From Carpediemonas membranifera (lineage: Eukaryota; Fornicata): a stretch of 64,000 nucleotides of DNA. The translations under genes were made by a program, and so were the position numbers. This document shows, in pieces, positions 40,631 to 51,074 of the stretch; within the stretch, counting starts at the first letter, position 1, and each line of letters opens with the position of its first letter. The DNA is taken from the NCBI GenBank assembly GCA_019828565.1, contig JAHDYR010000041.1:111665-175664 (forward strand), written 5' to 3'. The notes under the pieces are model-generated. The model had not been told where the DNA came from, made no database searches, and worked only from the letters and a program-made list of their open reading frames with translations.

Positions 40631-43171
40631 ATGGTTGCTCATATTGTGTTCGAGAGCCACATCGGTACAATATATGATGACCAGCCACGCTCAGTTGAGC
40701 GCATGAATTACCTTCTTGGCTGTACCTACTTCGCCATGGTCGGAATTGGCCTCAACTCCGCCAGAACAAGACCTCAGCGCGAGCAATTCTGCCAGCTCGT
40801 CCGCGAGATGGAGGAGGCGGACCTGATCTCCCAGCGCATTCACGACGCAAGGTTCTTCCGCCCTCCAGCAGACTCCCGTCCCTTCCAACGTGCCGCAACC
40901 GCACACGGAAATCAACACCCTCCTCACCCTGTCTTCGTACGGGACGATTACCGCACCCACGCCATCCAGGAGCGTGCTGTGCAGGACTACAACGACTCAG
41001 AGGAGCGCTCCGCCAACTTTTCTGAGATCATGGAGCTCACATCGATCCTGATGTACGTCCGCAATGGCTTCAACTCGACCCAAGAGCTCTTTAAGCTCAT
41101 CAACAACATCTCCCGCCGGCTTGGAAAGCCGATCTCGAAGAACAAGACCGCGGAGGTGCTCATTAAGGACCTTGGCATTGACATGACCAGAATATCTGGT
41201 GTCTCAGAGGCCCTCACTGAGGAGGAGCGCGCCTTCGTCAAGCATCTCGTGCCGTGCAGGTCGGTCTCAGGCAATACAACATGGCGGCGTACCATGTCCG
41301 GCACGCAGTCGCGACTTGAGCTCACGAACCGTTTGACTGTAGCCGACGGAGCCGAGCCGACTCCGTTTTTCGACCACGACCTCGTCGCCGACCACACTTG
41401 GGAGCGACCGACGCTCACCCTCCACTATGACAGCGAATCCGACGCTGTCCAGCACTACCAGTCCCTCAAAGGCAGTGTAGGTATCGCCCATCTGGGCAAG
41501 CGACTGAACAGCTCGACCTGGGACAAGGTGGAAACGGTGTGGTTTGATGGCGTGTACTATCTGCAGCAGGCAGTGCTTCACCCGGAGTGGCTCGAGTCTG
41601 ACCAGACGAACTTCGAGCGTTGCTCTCGTGCCCTTCAGGACCCAGGCCATGTCGAGTTCCAACCACTAAAACTACTCCTGTGGCTCGACGCATGGAAGGG
41701 ACATACCGCAACGTTCAAGATCCGCATCTACGACCCGTCAGGCTTCACGTTCCCTAACCGCATCACTCCCCCCTTCCGACCCGTTGAGTGTCTTGCCGGT
41801 GAGAAGGAGCTGACGGAGGAGGGAAACCTTCAACTCGTTGAGGAAGAAGTCGAGCGGATCTATCAAGCCCTCATACCGATCAGAGGAACTGACCAGGTCA
41901 CCACCTTCGACCAAGTCATCGTCATGGGCGATCACGCGGCCATCAGGAAGCTGTCATCCGGCATCGAGGGTAATGGAGGGCACTATCCCCAGCCCTTCAA
42001 CAGCATCCGTCGAGACCACAAGGCGCTGCACCCCATTCCGGCGCACTCTCGGGTCACCTTGCATGATTTGCTCGAGCAGAAGGCAGCGTTCCACGCCGTG
42101 CAGGCCGACCCCGACCGTGTGCAGGACCCGAAAGAGGAGTATGGCAACTTCTCCGACAAGAGGGCCATCTTCGAGAACCGGCCAGAGCCCCGAGTCATCC
42201 ACACGGAGCGAGTTGTCTTTTGTCCTCCGATCATGCACAACTCGCACCGCCTGCTCGAGCAAGTGGCACGGCTATGCGCCAGCTTCCCCGCTGATCGGAA
42301 CGCAACTGCCGTAGACAAGCGCAAGCTCCAGCGCATGTCATCCAACCGCAGTATTGACCGCACTGTCGGGTGCAACGAGCAGTCTGCTGCCAGAGTTCGC
42401 ATGGCGAACACCACGAACGAGGATTACGAGGCTCTTCCTGAGTCCGTCCAAGATATTGTGCGACTCATTGGCTATCTCCAGGCTCTTTACTACTCAACCG
42501 AGCCTGTCACCGACAGCAAAGTCGCATTCCACTTCTTGGCCGCGTCCATGTGCCACCTGTTCCACGTCATGCTCAGTCTGCAGGCACACCAGACAAAGCT
42601 GGCGTTGCTCCCTCCTGGGCAAGCAGACAAGGCGGAGAAGCCATGTGCCCAGACACTCTATGTCAACAGCAGGCTCACTGCCCAGCCTCTTCTTCACGAT
42701 CATCTCCGAATTCCTCTTTTTTACCTCCTCGAGGAGTTCTTTGAGAGAGAGTTCATCAAGAACCAGGAGGTCCGAGCCGAGTTGCACAGGTCGGCCATGA
42801 TCGAGAAGCTGTGTTTGACCGAGCAGACCACCCTCATCTGCACGTTCTTAACGGGTATTCGCTCGTTCGGTCGCCAGGACTACTCAGTCCCCCCGCTGAA
42901 CAGGCTTCGTCGTGTCCGAGTCCACCAATGCTGCAGACAAGCTCGCTCATGGTTCGCCATTCGCAGCCACATGGAGGCAAGGCACCAATTCCATGCCACG
43001 GCGGCGGTGGTGCGCCTCTTCCAGGAGCTCGTTGACGAGATGTGGCAGTACGTCAACGATTATACGGCTTTGGCATGGGACGAAGAGTCTGGGGTGATGG
43101 TTTGCGAGTTGGCAGACATGGGTGAGGAGCTTGTTTGCTGCATTTGCGGTCATGCACGCGCTGAGCAGTGA
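40631..43171 (+). CDS. GCNEQ protein, putative DDE-type transposase (L', intact)
   Basis: 846 residues from MVAHIVFESHIGTIY. The landmarks are LLLWLDAWKG (D353), VIVMGDHAA (D434) followed by a GNGGHYPQPF turn, PPIMHNSHRLLEQV near 535, RTVGCNEQ (E583), LQALYYS and a CICGH ending. D-D spacing is 81 and D-E 149. M has 79 and 180, R has 79 and 158. The aromatic-D-x-W strand, the G/A-D-H/N motif with a downstream Gly-Gly, and the PP-x-MH motif are an order known from several eukaryotic DDE transposase groups, but overall identity is low. The same-strand gene K follows. Confidence 0.65.
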   Translation: MVAHIVFESHIGTIYDDQPRSVERMNYLLGCTYFAMVGIGLNSARTRPQREQFCQLVREMEEADLISQRIHDARFFRPPADSRPFQRAATAHGNQHPPHPVFVRDDYRTHAIQERAVQDYNDSEERSANFSEIMELTSILMYVRNGFNSTQELFKLINNISRRLGKPISKNKTAEVLIKDLGIDMTRISGVSEALTEEERAFVKHLVPCRSVSGNTTWRRTMSGTQSRLELTNRLTVADGAEPTPFFDHDLVADHTWERPTLTLHYDSESDAVQHYQSLKGSVGIAHLGKRLNSSTWDKVETVWFDGVYYLQQAVLHPEWLESDQTNFERCSRALQDPGHVEFQPLKLLLWLDAWKGHTATFKIRIYDPSGFTFPNRITPPFRPVECLAGEKELTEEGNLQLVEEEVERIYQALIPIRGTDQVTTFDQVIVMGDHAAIRKLSSGIEGNGGHYPQPFNSIRRDHKALHPIPAHSRVTLHDLLEQKAAFHAVQADPDRVQDPKEEYGNFSDKRAIFENRPEPRVIHTERVVFCPPIMHNSHRLLEQVARLCASFPADRNATAVDKRKLQRMSSNRSIDRTVGCNEQSAARVRMANTTNEDYEALPESVQDIVRLIGYLQALYYSTEPVTDSKVAFHFLAASMCHLFHVMLSLQAHQTKLALLPPGQADKAEKPCAQTLYVNSRLTAQPLLHDHLRIPLFYLLEEFFEREFIKNQEVRAELHRSAMIEKLCLTEQTTLICTFLTGIRSFGRQDYSVPPLNRLRRVRVHQCCRQARSWFAIRSHMEARHQFHATAAVVRLFQELVDEMWQYVNDYTALAWDEESGVMVCELADMGEELVCCICGHARAEQ

Positions 43172-43292
43172 GTAAAGGAGTTTTATTGGTCAGTACATCC
43201 CATTTGGTGTGTTTCCCCCAACTACCAATTTTTTTTTTCAACATTGGTAGTTTCACAATTTTCACATTACGTCACTTGTTTGGTGAAAAACA
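43172..43292 (+). promoter_or_regulatory. Gene K promoter region, L' copy
   Basis: It contains CAACTACCA...TGGTAGTTT around a T-run (43,219-43,252) and TTGTTTGGTGAAAAACA next to the ATG, as in L. Confidence 0.5.
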
Positions 43293-44060
43293 ATGGAAAC
43301 GCCACTTCCGACATGGCTGACGATGAATTTATCGCAACACAAGGCCTATATTCAATATGTCAAGCTTTCAGACAAGTCTGAGCTCTTGCCGTCTGTCAGG
43401 GCCTTCTTCAACAGAGATCTGGCGACTTCGAACCTCGACTGTCTGAACTACTCATTCGTCATGTATGTCAGACCCACTACACTTCTTGTTAACACAGTCT
43501 CATCGCAATTCGTGGGGTTGAGATGGACAACATCAAGGCTGCATGCCTTCTCTTCCGCGAGTCGTACAGGGAGGGGCAGACCATGAGCGGACAACTGCAC
43601 CAGGAGCGGTTTGTCATCGGCTTACGGACAGCCGTCTCCTGCAGAGGTCTTGGGTTCGCGAGGGTGCTTCTTAGCATAGCATCTGCCGAAGAACTCGTCC
43701 GACTGCAGTGCGACAAGCGACTCCAGGACATGTATGCGTCCTTTGGCCTCAAGGAGTCATCGGACCCGTCGCAGGTCGAGCAGCTGGTGGACACGGGGGG
43801 CAACCCACTTGCCATTGTCACGATGGAGGGCACGATGGGTCCCAACAAGTGGACCAACCTCGGCAAGAGCCTGACAGAGTGCTGTGGGATGATAATGCAA
43901 GGCTCTACGTTGATCCGCGTGACCAACCATGGTAATAGACTTGATCAGCACGCTCATGGGATGCCTGCTTCCGACAAGAGGAGTGTTGACTCGTTCGTGG
44001 AACGCACCCGTGTGTCCGTGCGCCGTGAACGTGCGGCAAAACGGCCTAACGTCACCCGAA
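43293..44060 (+). pseudogene. Gene K, L' copy, interrupted by the R element
   Basis: Exon 1 is 43,293-43,462, intron 43,463-43,497. Exon 2 runs to 44,060 and stops matching after AACGTCACCCG. The missing 3' part reappears at 63,939 (TCAGGCAGAAGTTGATG...) and continues to the window end. The gene is split by 19.9 kb. Confidence 0.85.
43463..43497 (+). other. 35-nt intron in gene K (L')
   Basis: GTATGTCAG...TTAACACAG, identical to the L copy. Confidence 0.85.
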
Positions 44061-44135
44061 CATACTGTCAACATCCCTAGATTATCTTTGCTAAACCCTA
44101 GATTATCTTCGACCTCAAAAAGCTAGATAATCTAC
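44061..44135 (+). repeat. Left terminal inverted repeat of R
   Basis: Starts CATACTGTCAACATCC. It contains CCCTAGATTATCTT twice, 22 bp apart, then an inverted AGATAATCTA, which are possible transposase sites. It differs from the right end by about two bases. Confidence 0.85.
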
Positions 44136-44395
44136 GGTTGCAAGAAAAAATGAACTCGACGATGAGCCGGAGCTGGATCTTCAAAGTGGTATGGTAGTAC
44201 TTGGCTATACCTAAGCAATACGCATGCGCAGTATCAAACTTTAAATCCTGCTAGAAAAAAGTAACATAGGGACAAATTGGAATTGAGAGTTGAGACTCAA
44301 AAAACGGGCAGGGGGGAGGAAATGGTCCATAAGTACGCCTTATGGGTCGCTTCCTCCCCTCTGCCCCTTTTTTTATCGCAAAATCGATTTGCCGG
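44136..44395. other. R left subterminal region with hairpin
   Basis: No gene. A long imperfect hairpin at 44,306-44,367 (GGGCAGGGGGGAGG with CCTCCCCTCTGCCCC) is followed by a T-run. It could end transcripts entering or leaving the element. Confidence 0.5.
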
Positions 44396-44769
44396 ATTTG
44401 ACACATGTTTGATGTGATCAAAATGGATTTGATAGACATGAGTCCAGATCATGCAGTTGGCCATCCTGAAGCGCTAGGGCGGTCTGCAGACCGCAGCAAT
44501 GCCTCTGCTGAATGCCCTTCGCCTGACGGACAGGACGCGCGTTGACTCTAAAGGACTGCATGTTTCGGCATTAAAAGAAGGTGTGGAATACAACGGAGTC
44601 ATCGCCGAACCGCTCCGACCAAGTCGGTTATTAGGACATCGCGTTCAGACGCCCTCTGCAATTACCAAGTCAATAGATGGGAGTCGACCTGATCAGCACG
44701 TCATTCGGGGTCTCAGGTGACCCTATAGCTGAGCTTGGCTGGGCTCTGCTGCGGCCATGGGCCGCTAGT
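44396..44769 (+). repeat. M/R shared left-flank segment (copy in R)
   Basis: Matches 10,892-11,265. It ends exactly where the truncated HEPN copy begins, marking a rearrangement point. Confidence 0.7.
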
Positions 44770-46709
44770 ATATGTCTCTTATCAGCGTGGTGAAGATCAG
44801 GAACACGATGTAGGATCGCTTGCAAAAGCATAGCCGGATCCATCTCGCCACCGTCACCACGGTACCTCGCGATGTACTCCTGCAGCTTCGGAATCATCCT
44901 CAGTAGCGCTTCAAACATCATGCTGGCGTATCCTGCTGAATCCTTCACCCCAGAGCTCATATCGGTTTCTTCAGAACGAAATTCTAAAGAAATGTTCGGT
45001 GGTAAGTGAGATCACTGCGCATCTAGAGACAGCAGAAACGTAACCTACAGCCCATATTGATGTGGGCTGGTCTTATCCGGATGTCCAAGGACCTTGATTC
45101 GCTCTGGGGTAGTCCCCCCATGACCGTCAGGCACGCGAACCGCATCCTGCACGAAGCGGGGATGCAGAGTCTGAAAAGACCCATCTCTCTGTCCGATCTG
45201 GATACCCCTGACGATAGATGGAATGAATGAAGCTGTAAACATATCCATTGACTCTGAATCTTTTATTTCTCCATCTGCGAGTTAAGCCAGGCCACTGCCT
45301 TTCCCGTCAGATATACCTTACGTGTGTCGTGCACCTTCTTTGTTGCTCTTGCGGCTGAAGCATCAACAGTGGCCTGCTTCAACAAATCTCGGCAGCTAGA
45401 CTTCGGCGTCTTGGTGCCACGCCGCGTGCAGGCCCACTCTCTATCGTCCACGGACTCACCACACACAACGCATGACCCTGCGAATACGGTCGGTGGCTTT
45501 CTCCTTCAGCTTCTGTCGAAGCAGATCGCACATCGCGGTCTTGACGACGCGTCGAGACAATTCATGCGTGCGCAGGGTACTAACAGGCTCAACCAACAGC
45601 TCTGTCTGAGTAGACGCCTCCTCTAGGTCTCGCACAGTCTGAGTCTCTGCATGCTCACCCTGTGGCGAAAACTGCTGGCATTTTCCCACCATCCTCGGCT
45701 TATCAGGATCAGGACCCAGCGCAGTCATGTAAACAGGTACCTCAACCCGCTTCTCGACTATCCTGACAGGCTGGGAGTCCCTGCGGGAAGGGGCTTGCGG
45801 GTGAACTCGCGTCCTGGTCGGCCCCCCGTTCGCCTCGTTGTGCAGAGCCTCCATGAAGGCATTGAAGCCGTCATCACGGCCCACCTTCTGCGTCACAAAC
45901 GACATGACGCATGTGACCGACATCTCAAAGGATGCAAAATCGTCAGCACTGGAAACATCGCGATTGTGGCAGATTGAGTTTCGAGCTGCCAACAGCTCGC
46001 GTATATGTCTCTTATCAGCGTGGTGAAGATCAGGAACACGATGTAGGATCGCTTGCAAAAGCATAGCCGGATCCATCTCGCCACCGTCACCACGGTACCT
46101 CGCGATGTACTCCTGCAGCTTCGGAATCATCCTCAGTAGCGCTTCAAACATCATGCTGGCGTATCCTGCTGAATCCTTCACCCCAGAGCTCATATCGGTT
46201 TCTTCAGAACGAAATTCTAAAGAAATGTTCGGTGGTAAGTGAGATCACTGCGCATCTAGAGACAGCAGAAACGTAACCTACAGCCCATATTGATGTGGGC
46301 TGGTCTTATCCGGATGTCCAAGGACCTTGATTCGCTCTGGGGTAGTCCCCCCATGACCGTCAGGCACGCGAACCGCATCCTGCACGAAGCGGGGATGCAG
46401 AGTCTGAAAAGACCCATCTCTCTGTCCGATCTGGATACCCCTGACGATAGATGGAATGAATGAAGCTGTAAACATATCCATTGACTCTGAATCTTTTATT
46501 TCTCCATCTGCGAGTTAAGCCAGGCCACTGCCTTTCCCGTCAGATATACCTTACGTGTGTCGTGCACCTTCTTTGTTGCTCTTGCGGCTGAAGCATCAAC
46601 AGTGGCCTGCTTCAACAAATCTCGGCAGCTAGACTTCGGCGTCTTGGTGCCACGCCGCGTGCAGGCCCACTCTCTATCGTCCACGGACCCACCGCACACG
46701 GCATTCATG
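44770..46709 (-). repeat. 1,233-bp tandem duplication of the HEPN locus
   Basis: 44,770-45,476 repeats at 46,003-46,709 with a 1,233-bp period. It leaves a 5' HEPN fragment (44,770-44,960), one full-length copy and a 3' fragment (46,496-46,700), the last fused to the RCC1-like gene end. Confidence 0.8.
45263..46193 (-). pseudogene. HEPN-domain protein with zinc finger (R), one frameshift
   Basis: Start MSSGVKDSAGYASMM. HEPN motif AARNSICHN, then QTQT-rich linker. The residue lost to a stop in M is Arg here (CGA). A single added T in a run at about 45,500 shifts the frame just before the CVVCGES zinc finger. The zinc finger then lies in another frame to the stop at 45,263. M and R copies are thus damaged at different places. 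Confidence 0.65.
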
Positions 46710-46736
46710 ATTCCAAGGTCTAATTATTTACTCGAT

Positions 46737-48270
46737 TTATTCCGGCACCTCGTTGAGCAGGAAATAGTGCACTTTCAGGCGAGCATATCTCACTCTAGAC
46801 ACGCTGCACTTGACCACCTTAGCCACGCCATCGCAGTCACCCACAACATCATACCACTGCCCTTCTGTGTCGCATAATGCGTACACACGCTCATATGTCT
46901 GATAGACAGCTGTTGCCTCAAAGGGCATATCTAGCGTACAATCGTCCTCGCAAATATGGGTGCAACCAGGAGACACCCAAATCAGCCGCCAGGGGAGAAA
47001 AAACAACACCGCCTTTACATTCAAAGGGAATGCAATCGGCGTTGCTGTGAGGCATTTCTCGCGCTGCTGGTATTCAGGCAGTAGGCCAGACTGGGCGATA
47101 TGTTGGGGAACCACACCGGCGAACAGGAGTTGACTGCCGCTGAGGAAGACGTTGCAGCGACAGTCTGCCATGAGCTGGTCGACCCTGAACGGCAGCTTTT
47201 CGAAGCCCCGTATACATCTATCGCGTCCAAGTCCCAGCTTATAGTGGCGGTTGAAATCGCTGATTACCTGCTGATCGCCCGCGGAGAGGATAACTGTCCC
47301 CCCTCCATACATGATCCGATCAGGGATGAAGCCAGTGGGCACAGCGACTGGGTGGAAGACGTATCTTCTCAGATCGTCATGAACTGTGAAGCATGCACCG
47401 TTTCCAGCCATGACAGTACCGACTGGGGTGAGGATGAACCTGCGACAAGCCTGCTCCGACACATCGATCACCATCCTGTTCTTCTCCCAGGGGGGCAGAC
47501 TGGCCTCGAGCTCGGCGATATTAGGGCAGCTGGTGAAGGTGAGGCGGGTCGCATTCCAGTGCCAGTCCAAGCTCCATGCCCACAGACCCTTAGGTGTCCT
47601 GGTAAGATGGCTGAAATTGCAACTGTAGACCTCGAGGGCCCTGGGCATCCTGGCTCTAATGAAGATGGCGAGGTTGTCTGGACGAAGCATGAATAGACGG
47701 CCCATGTACATGCGGTGATGGTAGTGTGTGTTGCCATTTGAGAATTGGTAGTACTCGCCGTCCTTCTCGGCGACGTTCAGTGTGAAGAAGAACTTGCGGC
47801 AGAGGAACCAGAGACACTTGCCCTCGGGGGGCGAGAGCATTTCGGATGAGGTCCTGGAGGTCTGGGTTGGCCCCTCCACCCATAAGACACGCCCACACCG
47901 CGCCCTGGTTCAGTGTGTGCATGGCTGCCGGGAGCTCATCGCCAGGCGAGAGCTCGACGTTCATGGACAGCGGGGGTCCGTCTGCGAGGATCGAGCGGGC
48001 GTGATCTAGGAGGACTTGTGCGGTTGGTTCAAGCGGGGGGATCTTGGAGAGCGTGGCGAGGAGGGATTCGAGAGAAGGGGCGCTCGCTGGTGCAGTAGTG
48101 CTCTCTGCGTTGTGGAACGAGGGCATCTCCTCGCCAAAATGCCTGGTGTAGGCGCATTGGAGCAAGGATGGTACGTCCCCGGAGATACGGGCTGCTACAA
48201 CTAGCGAGGCGCGGAATACGGAGATAAGGGCTTCTTTGATGGCTGATGGGGAGGAACTAGCACTGCTCAT
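46737..48270 (-). CDS. RCC1-like beta-propeller protein (R), one frameshift
   Basis: About 510 residues from MSSASSSPSAIKEALISVF. It is collinear with the M copy: GKCLWFLCRKFFF, KGLWAWSLDW, DRIMYGGGTVILSAGD, then HYKLGLGRDRCIRGF and SQLLFAGVVPQHI. A shift in a G-run at about 47,833 separates the first 147 residues. Overall similarity to M is moderate, so the two lineages are old. The gene is transcribed away from the HAQ-type and SET genes. Confidence 0.65.
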
Positions 48271-48971
48271 CGATTCCAGCGCTCAGTTCGGTGGCGACTT
48301 GTTCTCGTTCTTAAACTGCTCAATGAGAAAGGATGACAGCAGAAACGACGTCCTGGAGGACGTCCTGGTGTTGGGAGGGGGTGTTCTTGAGCACGTGATA
48401 GTGGACGGCCTTGTTGGTGGGCGCGGCCCATGAGAAGCACCAGCGCAAGTAAAGCATTTTGCAATATATTACTTGCGTTTGCGCTGTCGTTCTCCGGGCG
48501 CACTTCCCCGGCCGCTCTTTGACACGGACATTGCCGTGGGGCCTCCTCCTCGTAGCTGTTTCCTCCCCGGGTTCTGTAAATGGTGTGTTTTGATTCATCT
48601 GTCCCTTTGTTTGTCTCGGCGTTGAACTTTGAAAGCAATAAATGGCTACGATCAAGATATTATTGTCCAATGAGGCTCTTTACATCGCCTTCTAGCTCGA
48701 TATTGATGTTGTTAGTGATTTTCTAGAGTACAGCACCAGTTTCGGTAATAGGGGGACAGACGAGCGCAAACAACTACATGGCTCCGAACTACACGCGTCT
48801 TGGCGTTGATATTGGTTATTAAATGGACTGTTCGTAACATATTGAGGGATTTCGTCACTGTACTCGAATGCACAAGTGTGCAGTTTATGCATCTGCCGGA
48901 ATCTCATTTAAGGGAGATAACAGCGTCCTAAACAACAGGGATCTGTCAGTCATTATCAAACTTTACTTCTC
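48271..48971. other. Spacer between RCC1-like and HAQ genes
   Basis: No gene recognised. The right half holds a copy (48,648-48,898) of a 250-bp repeat also found at 51,925-52,170 and, inverted, at 58,610-58,795. Confidence 0.5.
48648..48898 (+). repeat. 250-bp R-specific repeat, copy 1
   Basis: Begins ATCAAGATATTATTGTCC and ends with palindrome TGCACAAGTGTGCA. It lies in a spacer. Direct copy at 51,925, inverted copy near 58,700. Confidence 0.75.
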
Positions 48972-50174
48972 TCACTCAGCCTCGTTGTCCCGCTTCTCCG
49001 GAGTAACCAATTGAGCCTTCCTTGTGCCGGGACGGGTGACACCAAAGACTCGGAAGAGTAAGTCGCTCGTCTGCTCCAAACCCTGGCTTTCCTCAAGCCT
49101 CAGAATGTTGTGCCGGATCTTATCTCGGTCCTGGTCTTGAAGATGCCCGAGCTCAGCGTTCAGCCTGTTATCAAAGGCTTGGCTGAAGATGAGCACGGAA
49201 TGGGCCAGGGTTAGGGGCACAGCTTGGTGACTGGCGAGCTCGCGGAACTCCTTTGGCCAGAGAATGGCGTACTTGATCATTTTGGCGTACTTACGCCGCA
49301 CATTGTGGGTCTTGATGGAACTCATCTCGTGGATGCGCTTGTAGATGCCATCACAGTAGGTGTTCTTGCCAACGCGCCCAGCCAGTACATCGGCACGTAA
49401 ACGTTCGGCTGCGGCGTCAAGACGGGCGACCCTACCCTCATCGTCGACGGGCATCGCTCCACGCTTCCCTGCGATCGTGTACAGCTCCAGCTGCCAAGCA
49501 ATCATGATCCGCAGCATCATCTCGCGTGTTGCACCAGACGTCATTGTCTCTAGCATGAGTTCCAGGCGGTGTTCATCCATGTAGCCAGACTGAATGACAG
49601 TAAGCGTCGTCATAGCACTGGATACTGGCGCGATAATGCCGCCATACCAAGGCTCCTCCTTGAGCACCGCGGTAACATCGAATGTCTCAAGGGTGAGATC
49701 AATCTTGGGCTTCTTCTTCTTGTCCTTCTTGCTCGCCGAAGGCTGCCCCTCACCCTCACCTGATGCTTCTTCGCCAGCCTTGCCCACACCCTCGGCCGAT
49801 GCCTGTCCCTCCCTGGTGATAGAACCATCTACTTGGCAGCTCCGACGTGCGAAGCGCCTCGTAGACGGGATTGCTGCTTCTTGTACGTTCTCTGCAGCCA
49901 CCACAACATCGCTTGTGCTCTCAAGAGGCTTTTGCTTGCGCTCTGTCAGCATCTCGACGACGTTCTCGTGAACACGGTGCTTCAGAACATCAACAACGCC
50001 TTCAGTGCGATACTTAGGCTCAATGCTGAAGTAACAAATCAATGCATGCACGATCTGGCGCTTTGATCCTTCCATCTCTTCGTCTCTTTCGTTCATTCGG
50101 AAACCGTTAAATAAACCATGGAATGGGTGGAACATGCGAGTGATCCAGACCTCAAGCGTGTCTACACACGGCAT
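48972..50174 (-). CDS. HAQ-type helical protein (R)
   Basis: 400 residues from MPCVDTLEVWITRMF. A start at a later Met (MNERDEEMEG) is also possible. A Gly/Glu/Lys-rich linker replaces the minisatellite of M. The helical half has LRIMIAWQLELYTIAGKRG, RRKYAKMIKYAILWP, LTLAHSVLIFSQAF and LLFRVFGVTRPGTRKAQ, the same order as M. Function unknown. It is divergent from the SET gene, as in M, so a shared promoter is conserved. Confidence 0.7.
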   Translation of the reverse strand: MPCVDTLEVWITRMFHPFHGLFNGFRMNERDEEMEGSKRQIVHALICYFSIEPKYRTEGVVDVLKHRVHENVVEMLTERKQKPLESTSDVVVAAENVQEAAIPSTRRFARRSCQVDGSITREGQASAEGVGKAGEEASGEGEGQPSASKKDKKKKPKIDLTLETFDVTAVLKEEPWYGGIIAPVSSAMTTLTVIQSGYMDEHRLELMLETMTSGATREMMLRIMIAWQLELYTIAGKRGAMPVDDEGRVARLDAAAERLRADVLAGRVGKNTYCDGIYKRIHEMSSIKTHNVRRKYAKMIKYAILWPKEFRELASHQAVPLTLAHSVLIFSQAFDNRLNAELGHLQDQDRDKIRHNILRLEESQGLEQTSDLLFRVFGVTRPGTRKAQLVTPEKRDNEAE

Positions 50175-50241
50175 CTTGCTTCATAAATGACTGTTTATTG
50201 CCCAAATTTTGTGTTGCGGCGTGACCGAATCGAACGAGAAC

Positions 50242-50901
50242 ATGAAGCTCACCAACAAGGCAGATACTGTGATTACGGCGGAGGAATACCAGCAATACTA
50301 CTCCTCTGATGACTTTGAGTCATTTGTTGCGGCCTGTGATGAAGCAGGCATTCGTTCTGCCCACAGCACCACGTTCTCCGTCACAGTGGACAAGAATGGC
50401 TTCAACAGCGAGCTAGATCTGGCCATGGTGCCTCAGCATGCGCTTATGGGGCCGACAGTGGGCGATGGTATCCTTACCAACAAGAGCATCCCCAACGACG
50501 CAGTCATTGGCATATACTGCGGCAAGATCATCCCCGAGCCCGAACCTGGTGCAGTCACGACCTACGTGACGAGGCTCAAGAAGCCTAACAACTTTGCTGT
50601 TGACTCGGCCGGCCTCACGTTCGGCTGTCACAAGATCAACGATGGTGCCGCTTTCTACAACGTCGTACCGGGGACGGCCTACGTTAATGTGCAGGTGGGG
50701 GACCAGAAGAAGCGTCTTCCCGTCATTCTTTACTTGGCGGATCGCGCTATTGCCAAGTTCGAGTACCTCTCGATCGAGTATGGCGAGCAGTACTGGCGTG
50801 GACGCAAGCCCATGGCCCTCTACCCCTTCTGTCTGGAGAAGATGCTTGCTGAGGCTGAGTATGAGGAGATCAACGATGTCTTAGACGCCGTTCTCTCCTA
50901 A
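50242..50901 (+). CDS. SET-domain methyltransferase-like protein (R)
   Basis: 219 residues if the ATG at 50,242 is used (an upstream TTG at 50,209 is in frame). SET landmarks: GPTVGDGILTNKSIPNDAVIGIYCG, FGCHKINDGAAFYNV and YLSIEYGEQYWRG. As in M, IND replaces NHS. The C-terminal EEINDVLDAVLS parallels the M ending. Substrate is unknown. Position beside the chromodomain gene suggests write-and-read of the same mark, as an inference. Confidence 0.8.
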   Translation: MKLTNKADTVITAEEYQQYYSSDDFESFVAACDEAGIRSAHSTTFSVTVDKNGFNSELDLAMVPQHALMGPTVGDGILTNKSIPNDAVIGIYCGKIIPEPEPGAVTTYVTRLKKPNNFAVDSAGLTFGCHKINDGAAFYNVVPGTAYVNVQVGDQKKRLPVILYLADRAIAKFEYLSIEYGEQYWRGRKPMALYPFCLEKMLAEAEYEEINDVLDAVLS

Positions 50902-51074
50902 CCTAAATTGAGATCCCAACAATTCATTGCTTTCAAAAGTTCAAGGGTCCTTCTACCTGGCCCATCATCACTGGGATCCTCGTGCTTGGCGCCCACATCC
51001 CCGATGTCACCCAAAAAGATCTAGAATTTTCCGAAAATCGGCTTCCGACAATTTTCATTGATCCCTGACGCTCG
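50902..51074 (+). promoter_or_regulatory. SET-chromodomain spacer (R)
   Basis: Only 173 bp, against 575 bp in M, with no GCGATCGC element. The 671-bp repeat is therefore specific to M. Confidence 0.45.
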
